From Niabella sp. (GTDB lineage Bacteria > Bacteroidota > Bacteroidia > Chitinophagales > Chitinophagaceae), in the NCBI RefSeq assembly GCF_030150205.1, contig NZ_JASLGT010000014.1, forward strand, positions 30,712-94,711: a DNA stretch of 64,000 nucleotides, read 5' to 3'. Numbering within the stretch: position 1 is the first letter of the stretch; every line of letters starts with the position of its first letter. The notes beneath the pieces were generated by a model that saw nothing but the letters and a program-made list of their open reading frames with translations, was not told the origin of the DNA and made no database searches. Below, piece after piece: positions 36,109-44,875 of this stretch. A program made the position numbers and the translations under genes.

Positions 36109-38742
36109 ATGAAAAAACAATTCTTCCTGGGGCTGATGCTCTTATTAGCCATCGGAATCTATGCACAGAATGGTCAGATGCCTGCAGGATCGCTTTATGG
36201 AAAAGTGATTGATTCTGCCACCGGCAAAGGTATTGACGCTGCATCCATTCAGCTGCTATTGGTAAAGAAAGACTCCGCTTCCGGGCAAAATAAAACCACG
36301 GTAGTTACCGGCATGCTCACCAGGGCCAACGGAGAATTCCGCCTGGAAGGTGTGCCTGTAATGGGCCGGTACCTGCTTGAAATCACCGGCATCGGGTATA
36401 CCGCTTATAGAAAACCATTCAGTTTTATTGATCCTGCCAAGCTGAAACAAGGCAGCAAAGATATGGCCTCCCTGTTGGGCAACCTGGATAAGGATCTTGG
36501 AAATATCCGGCTGGGCATCGACAATCAAACCCTTTCTTCGGTTACCGTAACGGGCTCCAAGCCTTCTGTAAGCCTGGGCATCGACCGTAAGGTTTATAAT
36601 GTAGAAAACAACCTGATGGCTGCAGGTGGTACGGCCACGGATCTCCTGAAGAACATCCCCTCCGTGAACGTGGATATCGATGGCAATATCAGCATCCGCA
36701 ACAGCAGCCCCCAGATCTTTGTGGACGGGCGCCCCACTACCCTTACGCTGGATCAGATCCCTTCCGACCAGATCGAAACCATTGAAGTGATCACGAATCC
36801 TTCGGCTAAATACGACGCCTCCGGCGGAACCGCGGGCATCCTCAATATTGTGCTGAAGAAAACAAAACGGGTGGGTTACAGCGGTAATGTAAGAGCCGGC
36901 ATCGATCAGCGGGGTAAGGCCAATTTCGGTGGCAATATCAACGTCCGCCAGGGCAAATTCAATGTATTTGCCAATGCCAACTATGGCCAGCGCAAATCCA
37001 TTTCTGACGGAACCACTGAAAGAAAAACCTTTTTAAATGATACAAGCCTGAACCTGCTGCAAACCGATCATAATGTTGGAGACGGTACCTTTATGTTTGG
37101 CAGGGCCGGTTTTGATTATTTCCTGGATAACCGCAATACCATTACCGTTTCCGGGATGGGCGTACGGGGAAAATTCAATAATTATACAGGCAGCGACCTG
37201 TTTGTAGACACCATCTCCACGAATGCTAATTATGAAGCACATTCCAAAACCATTCGTGAATCCAACGGTAATTTCAGTTTCCGCAACCTCGGAGGAAGCC
37301 TTGGATACGTTCATAATTTTCCAAAAACCGGGCACCAGCTTACGGCAGATTTTAATTACAATAAAAGCAAGAACGATAATAATACGGCCATCAGCAACCG
37401 CATTTTCGACAATATCTCCGGACCTCAAACCCGGAGTTTCAGCCAGCAGCAATTGGGCAATGGCAATAATGAACGGATAACGGGCCAGGCCGATTATACC
37501 AATCCGCTGTCGGATAAATCAAAACTGGAAGCAGGTGTGCGTATCAACCAATCAAAAGTAGCCAGTATAAACAATATGTATTATATACTGGCAGATGGTT
37601 CTTCCGTATTACAGCCCCTGCTCTCTTCCCAGTTCAATTATAAAGACCAGGTATTAGCCGCCTACGGAAACTTCTCCAGCAAGATTGGTGACCGGTTTGG
37701 ATATCAGCTGGGCTTAAGGGTTGAAAGCTCCAATTACGATGGTACGGTGGTGTCTAACACGAACAATAGTCAACATTTCAATATCAAATATCCCATCAGC
37801 CTGTTCCCAAGTGTTTTCTTAACCCAGAAGCTCAATGATCAGCAAGACCTTCAGCTGAACTACAGCCGCCGCATTAACCGGCCGGGCTTCTTCCAGTTGT
37901 TTCCATTTGTGGACTATTCAGACTCGCTCAATCTTAATAAAGGAAATCCCAACCTTAAACCAGAGTTTACCAATTCCTTTGAGCTGTCATACTCCAATAA
38001 TTTTAACCGGAGCAACAGCCTGATCCTTTCCGTATATTATAAACAAACATCGGGTCTCATTACCCGGTACCAGTCGCCCGATGTCAATCCGATCAACGGC
38101 CGGCCGGTACTGATCAATACCTTTATCAATGCCAATTCCAGCTTTGTGGGCGGTTTTGAAGCGGTTGGTAAAAATAAGCTTACCCCCTGGTGGGATCTGA
38201 CCAGTAATGTTAACATCTATACCTCAAAGATCACCATCGACGATCCGACGATTCCTACTGCAGACCAGATCTACAGCTGGTTTGGCAAGATCAATAATGA
38301 CTTTAAGTTGCCGGCAAACTTTACGCTGCAGTTATCCGGTGATTATAATTCCAAAACCGTACTGGCTCCGGGCGGCAGCAGCAGCAATAATTCCGGAGGC
38401 GGCGGCCGTGGATTTATGGGCGGTACGGTAAGCGGCAACGCACAGGGATATACCATGCCCAATTACGGTGTTGATGCCGCGTTAAAGTATGAGTTCCTGA
38501 AAGGAAAAGCGGCTTCGGTTACCCTTAGTGTAAATGATATCTTTAAAACACGGAAAAATGATATCTATACCAGCTCGAAATTCTTTAGTCAGCACCAGGT
38601 ACGCACCCGCGATCAGCAGTTTTTCCGGTTAAACTTTGCCTACCGCTTCGGAAAATTCGATGCGTCCCTGTTCAAACGCAAGAACATGAAAGGCGAGCAG
38701 GAAAGCATGCAGAGCGGTATGCAGGGAATGGGCGGACAGTAA
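36109..38742 (+). CDS. TonB-dependent receptor-like outer membrane beta-barrel protein
   Basis: 877 residues from ATG 36109. The signal peptide is MKKQFFLGLMLLLAIGIYAQ. Next comes a carboxypeptidase-regulatory-like domain (residues ~28-110, LYGKVIDSATGKGIDAASIQLL), then a plug domain (VTVTGSKPS to GGTAGILNIVLKK, with FVDGRPTTLTLDQIPSDQIETIEV), then a long beta-barrel of the PF14905 type ending in RFGKFDASLFKRKN and a Met/Gln/Gly-rich tail. The ligand is unknown. There is no SusD partner, so it is a stand-alone receptor rather than a polysaccharide-utilisation pair. Its stop is followed directly by the repeat array. Confidence 0.93.
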   Translation: MKKQFFLGLMLLLAIGIYAQNGQMPAGSLYGKVIDSATGKGIDAASIQLLLVKKDSASGQNKTTVVTGMLTRANGEFRLEGVPVMGRYLLEITGIGYTAYRKPFSFIDPAKLKQGSKDMASLLGNLDKDLGNIRLGIDNQTLSSVTVTGSKPSVSLGIDRKVYNVENNLMAAGGTATDLLKNIPSVNVDIDGNISIRNSSPQIFVDGRPTTLTLDQIPSDQIETIEVITNPSAKYDASGGTAGILNIVLKKTKRVGYSGNVRAGIDQRGKANFGGNINVRQGKFNVFANANYGQRKSISDGTTERKTFLNDTSLNLLQTDHNVGDGTFMFGRAGFDYFLDNRNTITVSGMGVRGKFNNYTGSDLFVDTISTNANYEAHSKTIRESNGNFSFRNLGGSLGYVHNFPKTGHQLTADFNYNKSKNDNNTAISNRIFDNISGPQTRSFSQQQLGNGNNERITGQADYTNPLSDKSKLEAGVRINQSKVASINNMYYILADGSSVLQPLLSSQFNYKDQVLAAYGNFSSKIGDRFGYQLGLRVESSNYDGTVVSNTNNSQHFNIKYPISLFPSVFLTQKLNDQQDLQLNYSRRINRPGFFQLFPFVDYSDSLNLNKGNPNLKPEFTNSFELSYSNNFNRSNSLILSVYYKQTSGLITRYQSPDVNPINGRPVLINTFINANSSFVGGFEAVGKNKLTPWWDLTSNVNIYTSKITIDDPTIPTADQIYSWFGKINNDFKLPANFTLQLSGDYNSKTVLAPGGSSSNNSGGGGRGFMGGTVSGNAQGYTMPNYGVDAALKYEFLKGKAASVTLSVNDIFKTRKNDIYTSSKFFSQHQVRTRDQQFFRLNFAYRFGKFDASLFKRKNMKGEQESMQSGMQGMGGQ

Positions 38743-39422
38743 ATAGCTATCAGCAATCAGTTATCAGTTATTAGTTATCAGTTATCAGATGATTCCGGAC
38801 GGGTAAGGGGCGCAATGCTTCAATGCAGATCATCTGTAGACCTATTATTTCCGAACTGGAGACAAACACTGCTGAACGCTAAATGCTGAGGGTTGAATGC
38901 TCGTCTCTGGTTATCAGTTATCAGCAATCAGTTATCAGATGCTGCGTTCAGGATAAGGAGATTGTCATTCAATGCAGATCCCTATAGATCTGGTATACCG
39001 GACAGGAGACGCTGAGAGCTAAAGGCTGAAGGCTTATTTCTCGATAGCAATCAGTTATCAGATGCTGCGTTCAGGATAAGGAGATTGTCATTCAATGCAG
39101 ATCCCTATAGATCTGGTATACCGGACGGGAGACGCTGAGAGCTAGCTAAAGGCTGAAGGCTTATTTCTCGATAGCTATCAGCAATCAGTTATCAGATGCT
39201 TGCGTTCAGGATAAAAAGATCATCGAATTTCGTTTTATGTTGAACTACATCCCCATCGGCATCACTGAAAACTGATAACTGAAGACTGAAAGCCGGGGGG
39301 CTAAACCCATGTTTCAAGTCTAAGGAGCAATGTCGTTTGATGCCAGTGCTGCATCCCCAGCAGTATCGACTGATGACTGATAGCTGATAACTGAAAACTG
39401 TTTAGCGTATAAGGTTCCAAGT
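38743..39422. repeat. array of TATCAG-family repeats
   Basis: Tandem and near-tandem copies of a ~120-180 bp unit. Two nearly identical copies of about 120 bp start at ~38930 and ~39050 (each with ATCAGTTATCAGATGCTGCG, CCCTATAGATCTGGTATACC, GACGCTGAGAGCTAAAGG); more divergent ones surround them. Units share the core CAGTTATCAG runs and a GATGATTCCGG or GATGCTGCGTTCAGG continuation. The whole gap 38743-39703 contains no gene. Confidence 0.85.
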
Positions 39423-39643
39423 CGGGCTTTCACCAGACAGGAAGACCTGGGGGGACGGATATTTCGTTTAATGCAGGAGCTGCATTCCCGGCCGTATCTA
39501 CTGAAAACTGATCACTGAAAGCTATCTGAGGCTCCGGTTCTTATTCTTTGCAATTTGGTCTTTACTTTTTGGGTTCCCCATTGACTACTGCCTATTTACT
39601 ATTACCTCATTATCACATTTCCACATTCTCAAATTTTCAAATT
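39423..39643 (-). repeat. dispersed intergenic element, right copy of inverted pair
   Basis: Reverse complement of 21619-21845. It contains the same GAAAGCCCG, GGTCTTCCTGTC, ATTAAACGAAATATCCGTCC, CTTTCAGTGATCAGTTTTCAG and TTTGAAAATTTGAG blocks in the opposite orientation. The open frame that crosses it belongs to no real gene; wecB begins after it. Confidence 0.9.
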
Positions 39644-39691
39644 CATAGCGCTCCGTTAACTATTTCCCTTTTTCATTCCCTGCAGGGGTAT

Positions 39692-39699
39692 TATATTTG
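39692..39699 (+). promoter_or_regulatory. -7 box just before wecB
   Basis: TATATTTG fits TAnnTTTG exactly and ends four bases before the TTG start, so the transcript would be leaderless or nearly so. Confidence 0.5.
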
Positions 39700-39703
39700 T
39701 TTC

Positions 39704-40765
39704 TTGAAGCAAATCATTCACATCGTGGGGAACCGGCCCCAGTTTATCAAGCTGGCTGTTTTATACCAGGCAATCGCAGCGCGGAAAATAGCCCGGCAGC
39801 AGATCCTGCATACCGGACAACATTATAGTCATGAAATGAGCGGTGTGTTTTTTGATGACCTGGCATTGCCGGCTCCGGATATCCGGCTGCAGGTGGAGAA
39901 TACGGACCCGGATCTTTTTATAGCGCATACTACCCGGCAGATCCAACAATATCTTGCCAAGGAAAAGCCGGATACCGTTATTATATATGGCGATACCAAT
40001 ACCACCTATGCGGCCGCAAAGGCTGCAGCGCGCACCGGGCAAACCCTGCATCACTTTGAAGCCGGTGTACGCACCGGGGATCTGAAGGCTCCGGAAGAGA
40101 TCAACCGGCTGGTGGCCGACCGCCTGTCATCCGTGCATTATTGCTGCACCACGCACAACCTGCAAACACTAAAGGCAGAGGGCTTTGGTACATCAATAAG
40201 GGCAACCCCTGTATTTACCGGCGACCTGATGCTGGATGCCTATCTGAAAATACCAGAAGATACCTCTTTCCGCCTGGAAGCGGCTCCCTATGTGGCTTGC
40301 ACCATTCACCGTGCAGAGAACATTCTTATAAAGCAACATCTTGAAGCAATCATTGAGGCGCTGAATACCCTCCATCGCCATATACCCGTAGTTGTACCCC
40401 TGCATCCGCATACCCAAAAGAAAATAGCGGAAACCGGGGCCACCGTGTCCTTCCGGGTAGTTCCGCCCCTGGGTTATCCGCAAATGAAGGCCTTTATCAA
40501 ACAGGCCAGCCTTGTTATTACCGATAGCGGCGGCGTAAGCCGCGAAGCCTACTTTGCAGAAAAGCCATCACTGGTGATTATGGAACGTCCTGTATGGCCG
40601 GAGATTATACGGTCCGGAGCGGGCCTGGCCTGCGGCCCCAATAAAGACGCGATCCTACATGCCTTTACCCGGCTTGACCAGCTGAAGCCAGGTTTTGAAG
40701 CCGCGCTCTTCGGCTATGGCAATGCCGCACAGAACATTTGCGATCATTTATCAGATTCTCTGTAA
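39704..40765 (+). CDS. wecB: UDP-N-acetylglucosamine 2-epimerase (non-hydrolysing)
   Basis: 353 residues converting UDP-GlcNAc to UDP-ManNAc for surface polysaccharides. The protein opens MKQIIHIVGNRPQFIKLA, then HTGQHYSHEMSG, IYGDTNTTYAA, HFEAGVRTGDLKAPEEINR, the central HRAEN and the C-terminal DSGGVSREAYFAEKPSLVIM, all diagnostic (GT-B fold). No ATG precedes the family N-terminus; TTG 39704 is the best start and the frame upstream lies in the dispersed repeat. Two glycosyltransferase genes follow closely, as expected for a small cell-surface glycan cluster. Confidence 0.93.
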   Translation: MKQIIHIVGNRPQFIKLAVLYQAIAARKIARQQILHTGQHYSHEMSGVFFDDLALPAPDIRLQVENTDPDLFIAHTTRQIQQYLAKEKPDTVIIYGDTNTTYAAAKAAARTGQTLHHFEAGVRTGDLKAPEEINRLVADRLSSVHYCCTTHNLQTLKAEGFGTSIRATPVFTGDLMLDAYLKIPEDTSFRLEAAPYVACTIHRAENILIKQHLEAIIEALNTLHRHIPVVVPLHPHTQKKIAETGATVSFRVVPPLGYPQMKAFIKQASLVITDSGGVSREAYFAEKPSLVIMERPVWPEIIRSGAGLACGPNKDAILHAFTRLDQLKPGFEAALFGYGNAAQNICDHLSDSL

Positions 40766-40773
40766 ATTCCGTT

Positions 40774-41889
40774 ATGAAGCGAAAGCGCATCACCGTATCC
40801 GTAATATCTGAAATAACGACCGATCAACGGGTGATACGGATCTGCACAACGCTCGAAGCAATGGGTTTTGACGTGTTCCTTATCGGCCGGGCATTCGGGA
40901 ATAGTCTTTCCCTGGGCACCTACCCTTTTCAGGCGCGCAGGATGCGTTGTTATTTCAGAAAAGGCGTTTGGCAGTATGCCGAATTTAACCTGCGCTTGTT
41001 TTTTCGCCTGTTGTTTTGCAAAACCGATTACCTGCTGGCCAATGACCTGGACACGCTTGCACCCAACTATATCATCTCCAAATGGCGGAAAAAGTTCCTG
41101 TTCTATGATACGCACGAATATTTTACCGGGGTGCCGGAACTGGCAGATTCCCCCGCAAAAAAGCAGATCTGGAAACGTTTGGAAGATGCCATTTTTCCCC
41201 GGCTCCCCGTTGTATATACCGTAAGCGATGCTGTAAAGGCCAAATACCAGGCGTTATACGGAACCCCCATTTCCGTGGTACGCAATCTCCCGGTGCCTCC
41301 TCCGCCTTCCGCAATCCCGCGTCCTGCTGCCTGGACGGGCAAGCGGGTGCTGCTGATGCAGGGAATGGGCATCAATCACGGACGTGGTGGCATGGAATCG
41401 CTGGAGATGATGCGATATCTCCCGGAGGATTATTACCTGGTTTATATTGGTGGCGGATTGCTATGGGAGCAGATCCGGCAAAAACGGACGGAGTGGAACC
41501 TTGAGAACCGCGTGGAAATGATCTATAAACTGCCACCGGATCAATTGAAGAATTATACCCCACATGCAGAACTCGGACTTTCACTGGACGGGTTCACCGA
41601 TGAAAATTTCCTGGTAAGCTTGCCCAATAAACTTTTTGATTATATATTAGCAGGTATACCGGTTGCAGCAACCCCGTTACCCGAGGTAAAAAGGATTATT
41701 GAACAATACGGAGTTGGATTTTGTTTAAATAACCGTACCCCAAGAGAAATGGCCGCTGAAATAGCGGGCTTCCTGGATGATGCCGAAAGCATACGGAAAG
41801 TCAGGATAAATGTATTAAATGCACAAAAAGAGCTGAACTGGAACCAGGAAAAGCGGGTATTGATAAAAATTTACGAACCTTATTTGTAA
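40774..41889 (+). CDS. glycosyltransferase, GT4-like
   Basis: 371 residues from ATG 40774, 8 bp after wecB. It is a GT-B type enzyme without signal peptide: the N-terminal domain has ISEITTDQRVIRICTTLEAMGFDV and the LLANDLDTLAPNYI segment, and the C-terminal domain has LPNKLFDYILAGIPVAATPLPEVKRII, the nucleotide-sugar binding block of family 4 glycosyltransferases. The donor and acceptor are unknown. Its stop overlaps the next start as TAATG, so the two are translated in tandem. Confidence 0.9.
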   Translation: MKRKRITVSVISEITTDQRVIRICTTLEAMGFDVFLIGRAFGNSLSLGTYPFQARRMRCYFRKGVWQYAEFNLRLFFRLLFCKTDYLLANDLDTLAPNYIISKWRKKFLFYDTHEYFTGVPELADSPAKKQIWKRLEDAIFPRLPVVYTVSDAVKAKYQALYGTPISVVRNLPVPPPPSAIPRPAAWTGKRVLLMQGMGINHGRGGMESLEMMRYLPEDYYLVYIGGGLLWEQIRQKRTEWNLENRVEMIYKLPPDQLKNYTPHAELGLSLDGFTDENFLVSLPNKLFDYILAGIPVAATPLPEVKRIIEQYGVGFCLNNRTPREMAAEIAGFLDDAESIRKVRINVLNAQKELNWNQEKRVLIKIYEPYL

Positions 41890-43016
41890 TGCAGCAACAC
41901 TTGCATATTGTTTGTTTGGATGTGCCATGGCCGGCCGATTACGGAGGCGTGATCGATATGATGAACCGCATCCGGGCATTTCACCGGCTGGGCATAAAGG
42001 TACACCTGCATTATTTCAGTTATAATGAGCGGGGTATACCCCGGGAACTGAACATTTTTTGCGAATCGGTACATGTTTACGAACGCAGAAAAAAAACGGA
42101 ATGCCTGAACCTTTCCCTGCCCTATATTGTTTCTTCACGTATCAATGAAGCATTGAAGGAACAGCTGTGTAAAGACAATTACCCGGTGCTGCTGGAAGGC
42201 CTGCATTGCACGGGCATTATTCCTTTTATAGCACATACAGACCGTACTATTTGTGTGCGGATGCACAATAACGAAGAGGTCTACTACAAGGAACTGGCCC
42301 GGGCCACCTCCGATCTCTTTAAAAAACTCTACTACAAAACGGAAAGCCGGCTTATAAAAAAATACGTACCTACGCTTCCTAAAAACATCCAGCTGGCCTG
42401 CGTTTCGGAAACCGATGTCGATTTTTTTGCAGCTCAGGGATTTGAAAATGTATTCCTGCTGCCCACTTTCCCCTCCTGGCAAAAGGTAAACAGCCTCGAA
42501 GGCATGGGTACGCATTGTCTTTTTCACGGCAATCTTTCGGTGGCCGAAAATGAAGAAGCCGCATTATGGCTGCTCAGCAAAGTATTCAACAAAGTTCGGG
42601 TACCGTTTATTATTGCCGGAAAAGATCCCGGCCGCCCCTTGCAGAAAGCCGCCGCGCTTTGTCAGCATACCTGCCTCATCAGCAATCCCAGCGAATCGGA
42701 GATCAACGACCTGGTTCAAAAGGCCCATATCAACGTATTACCCTGCTTCAATAAAAATATAACAGGAATACGCCTAAAACTTTTACATTCATTGTTTTCC
42801 GGCCGTCATTGCGTCACTACTCCATCCATGGTAACCGGAACCGGGCTGGAAAGCGCCTGCCATATCGGTAGTAACTCCAACGCCATCGCATCAATCATAT
42901 CCCAGCTGTATTATAAGCCTTTTGAAGATGAAGAGATCCAGCTGCGAAAAACATTGGTGGAAACCTCGTTTAACAATGACCGCAATACCAGCCAGCTGAT
43001 GCAACGTCTCTGGTAA
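41889..43016 (+). CDS. glycosyltransferase
   Basis: 375 residues. The N-terminal domain starts LHIVCLDVPWPADYGGVIDMMNRIRAFHRLG, the glycine-rich start of GT-B enzymes (PADYGG binding loop). The C-terminal part holds CLFHGNLSVAENEEAALWLL, IIAGKDPGRPL and the NVLPCFNKNITGIRLKLLHSLFSG segment, a variant of the donor-binding region. It resembles mannosyltransferase-like proteins of capsule or O-antigen clusters but the exact linkage cannot be inferred. It is the third gene of the wecB-GT-GT operon. Confidence 0.87.
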   Translation: MQQHLHIVCLDVPWPADYGGVIDMMNRIRAFHRLGIKVHLHYFSYNERGIPRELNIFCESVHVYERRKKTECLNLSLPYIVSSRINEALKEQLCKDNYPVLLEGLHCTGIIPFIAHTDRTICVRMHNNEEVYYKELARATSDLFKKLYYKTESRLIKKYVPTLPKNIQLACVSETDVDFFAAQGFENVFLLPTFPSWQKVNSLEGMGTHCLFHGNLSVAENEEAALWLLSKVFNKVRVPFIIAGKDPGRPLQKAAALCQHTCLISNPSESEINDLVQKAHINVLPCFNKNITGIRLKLLHSLFSGRHCVTTPSMVTGTGLESACHIGSNSNAIASIISQLYYKPFEDEEIQLRKTLVETSFNNDRNTSQLMQRLW

Positions 43017-43722
43017 TTGCCAATCAATAATGTGTTTCCTTAAGTGTTTGGAACGAAGCTTTTACAGGATGTATTTTTAATCCTGAGGAATTAAATCAGA
43101 TTAACCAGGTGTGAAACGCATGGTTTATTACCGAAATCCTTGTTGAGCGCCCCCCGGCAATTCAAGTTCATCCCTTCCAAAGTCTTGAGCAGGTATATTT
43201 TCGGTCTCCTGGGTAAACGGCATTAGGTTGCCGATGGTCAGGAACAATGGAGCGCTTAAGCTATCCCAAATAAAATACCTTGAGAAGCCCGCACCAAATA
43301 CTTCATTTTCTTAGATCCAGGCCCTTTGAGTCTTTCATATAAATGAATTTCCGCAGGTTGAATTCATAAAAAACTGCATGCTTGGCCTATAGAAATAAAA
43401 AGTAGATACTTTTAATACAAGTTATTTTTTATCAATTAAATACGGTACAAAAATTATATTGTTCAAACAAGTTTGAATACAGGCAATTCCAAACCTAAAA
43501 TCTTCATTATTACACTATTTTAAAAAGAACATAAAGAGATACAATTTTATAAAAATGAATATTTTAATCAATTTATATTAAGATAAAAATATTGACACTT
43601 TTTCGAACGGTCGCTTCATTTTAATTACTAAAAAAAATGGCAGTACCGGTATACTTTTAACAGCACATTTTTCGCAGCTTCGGCAAATGCACTTAATTTG
43701 CTCCCTATTAATATCAAATAGA
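43017..43722. other. 706-bp spacer with a broken gene remnant and an AT-rich stretch
   Basis: 43128-43310 on the minus strand holds a 60-codon remnant (listed separately). 43390-43680 is AT-rich and probably carries the promoter of the LEA-like gene. No complete gene is visible. Confidence 0.5.
43128..43310 (-). pseudogene. 3' remnant of an unrecognised protein gene
   Basis: A frame read on the minus strand from 43310 to a TAA at 43128-43130 gives a 60-residue, well-mixed protein-like sequence (EVFGAGFSRYFIWDSL ... PLFLTIGNLMPFTQ ... QDFGRDELELPGG). The residue choice looks like real coding sequence: no low complexity, alternation of hydrophobic and polar. It has no start codon, is preceded in frame by a TAA at 43311-43313 and then by further stops, so it seems to be the surviving C-terminus of a lost gene. 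The family is not recognised. Confidence 0.4.
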
Positions 43723-44187
43723 ATGAGGTTATTTTTTGTTTTGGCCATTGCTGTTTTGCTCCTGCCCTCCTGTATGCGCTACCAGGATATAAAATTCGTA
43801 GGCATTGATAATGTAAAAATGGGCAAGATCGGTATGAATGAGACGACCATGGAAATGAATCTTATTTTCAATAATCCTAACAAGCTGGGTGCCTTATTGA
43901 ACAATGCCGGAGGTAAGGCCTGGATACAGGATATTTATATTGGCGATTTTCTACTGAATGAAGATGTAAAAATACCGGCACGGAGCGATTTTTCGGTTCC
44001 CGTACGTTTAAAAGTAAATATGAAAGACCTGCTGGCGAATTCCCTCAGTTTGATCACACGGGATTCAGTAAACATCAAACTGGATGGAAATGCCCGTTTG
44101 AGTAAGGGTGGGGTTATAAAAAATTTCCCGCTGCGGTACAGCGGGAAAAAGGCTTCGAATGATTTATTAAGTCAGTTTAAATTTTAA
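43723..44187 (+). CDS. LEA type 2-like lipoprotein
   Basis: 154 residues from ATG 43723, with signal peptide and lipobox AVLLLPSC (Cys17). The rest is a LEA_2/WHy-type immunoglobulin-like domain: KFVGIDNVKMGKIGMNETTMEMNLIFNNPNKLGALLNNAG and VPVRLKVNMKDLLAN are the usual strands (NPN and the KxxxPVxLKV pattern). It is presumably anchored in the periplasm or outer membrane; such proteins are implicated in stress tolerance, but the function is not established. Its stop shares four bases with the convergent pyrE stop. Confidence 0.82.
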   Translation: MRLFFVLAIAVLLLPSCMRYQDIKFVGIDNVKMGKIGMNETTMEMNLIFNNPNKLGALLNNAGGKAWIQDIYIGDFLLNEDVKIPARSDFSVPVRLKVNMKDLLANSLSLITRDSVNIKLDGNARLSKGGVIKNFPLRYSGKKASNDLLSQFKF

Positions 44188-44816
44188 CCGCGCATCCAGT
44201 TTGCCGGGTCTTCCCGCCATTTCAGCAACAATTCAGCATCCGTTTCGTTGATCATTCCCTTTTCCTGTGCCAGCTCCAATAATACGGGGTAGCTGGTAAG
44301 GGGATGGTACTTGATCTGGCGATCTGCAAAAGCGGCCTGTGCCACGGCAAAATCATAAGTAAAGATCGATACCATTCCTACGATATCAAGGCCCGCAGCT
44401 TCCAGTGCATCTACGGCCTGCAGACTGCTTTTACCGGTACTTACGAGGTCTTCTACCACGGCAACCTTCTGTCCTTTTTCAAACAATCCCTCTACCTGGT
44501 TGCCCAGTCCGTGCTCCTTGGGCTTGGGGCGTACATAAATAAAAGGCAATTTCAGCTGGTCGGCAGCAAGGGCGCCCCAGGCGATCGCACCGGTGGCTAC
44601 CCCCGCAATGCAATCAGCATCACCAAACTGCTCAAACAGAACGTTGCACATTTCGCTTTTAATAAAATCGCGTACAAACGGAAACGACAGCACGCTCCGG
44701 TTATCGCAATAGATCGGGCTCTTCCAGCCGCTTGCCCAGGTAAAAGGCGCTTCCGGTCTTAATTTTACCGCATTTACCTGCAGTAACTTTTCTGCAACTA
44801 CTTTTGCATCGTTCAT
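44184..44816 (-). CDS. pyrE: orotate phosphoribosyltransferase
   Basis: Fifth step of UMP synthesis, orotate + PRPP to OMP. The 210-residue protein has the OPRTase N-terminus (VKLRPEAPFTWASGWKSPIYCDNR, with the substrate loop), CIAGVATGAIAWGALAADQL and the PRPP-binding loop VAVVEDLVSTGKSSLQAVDALEAAG. The flexible loop with Lys (RPKPKEHGLGNQVEG) is intact. It stands alone, with a good -7 box at 44840-44847 and a divergent NUDIX gene. The C-terminal end overlaps the LEA-like gene by 4 bp in convergent fashion. Confidence 0.97.
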   Translation of the reverse strand: MNDAKVVAEKLLQVNAVKLRPEAPFTWASGWKSPIYCDNRSVLSFPFVRDFIKSEMCNVLFEQFGDADCIAGVATGAIAWGALAADQLKLPFIYVRPKPKEHGLGNQVEGLFEKGQKVAVVEDLVSTGKSSLQAVDALEAAGLDIVGMVSIFTYDFAVAQAAFADRQIKYHPLTSYPVLLELAQEKGMINETDAELLLKWREDPANWMRG

Positions 44817-44839
44817 AATAGCTCCCTAAATTTAGGCTG

Positions 44840-44847
44840 CAAAATTA
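44840..44847 (-). promoter_or_regulatory. -7 box of pyrE
   Basis: On the minus strand TAATTTTG fits TAnnTTTG and lies 24 bp before the pyrE start codon. Confidence 0.6.
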
Positions 44848-44875
44848 AGCGCATCTTTTATAAAACAGAAATTAT

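Noticed and set aside
39548..39703. N-terminal extension of wecB
   Set aside because: It is encoded by the inverted dispersed repeat and shows no epimerase sequence.
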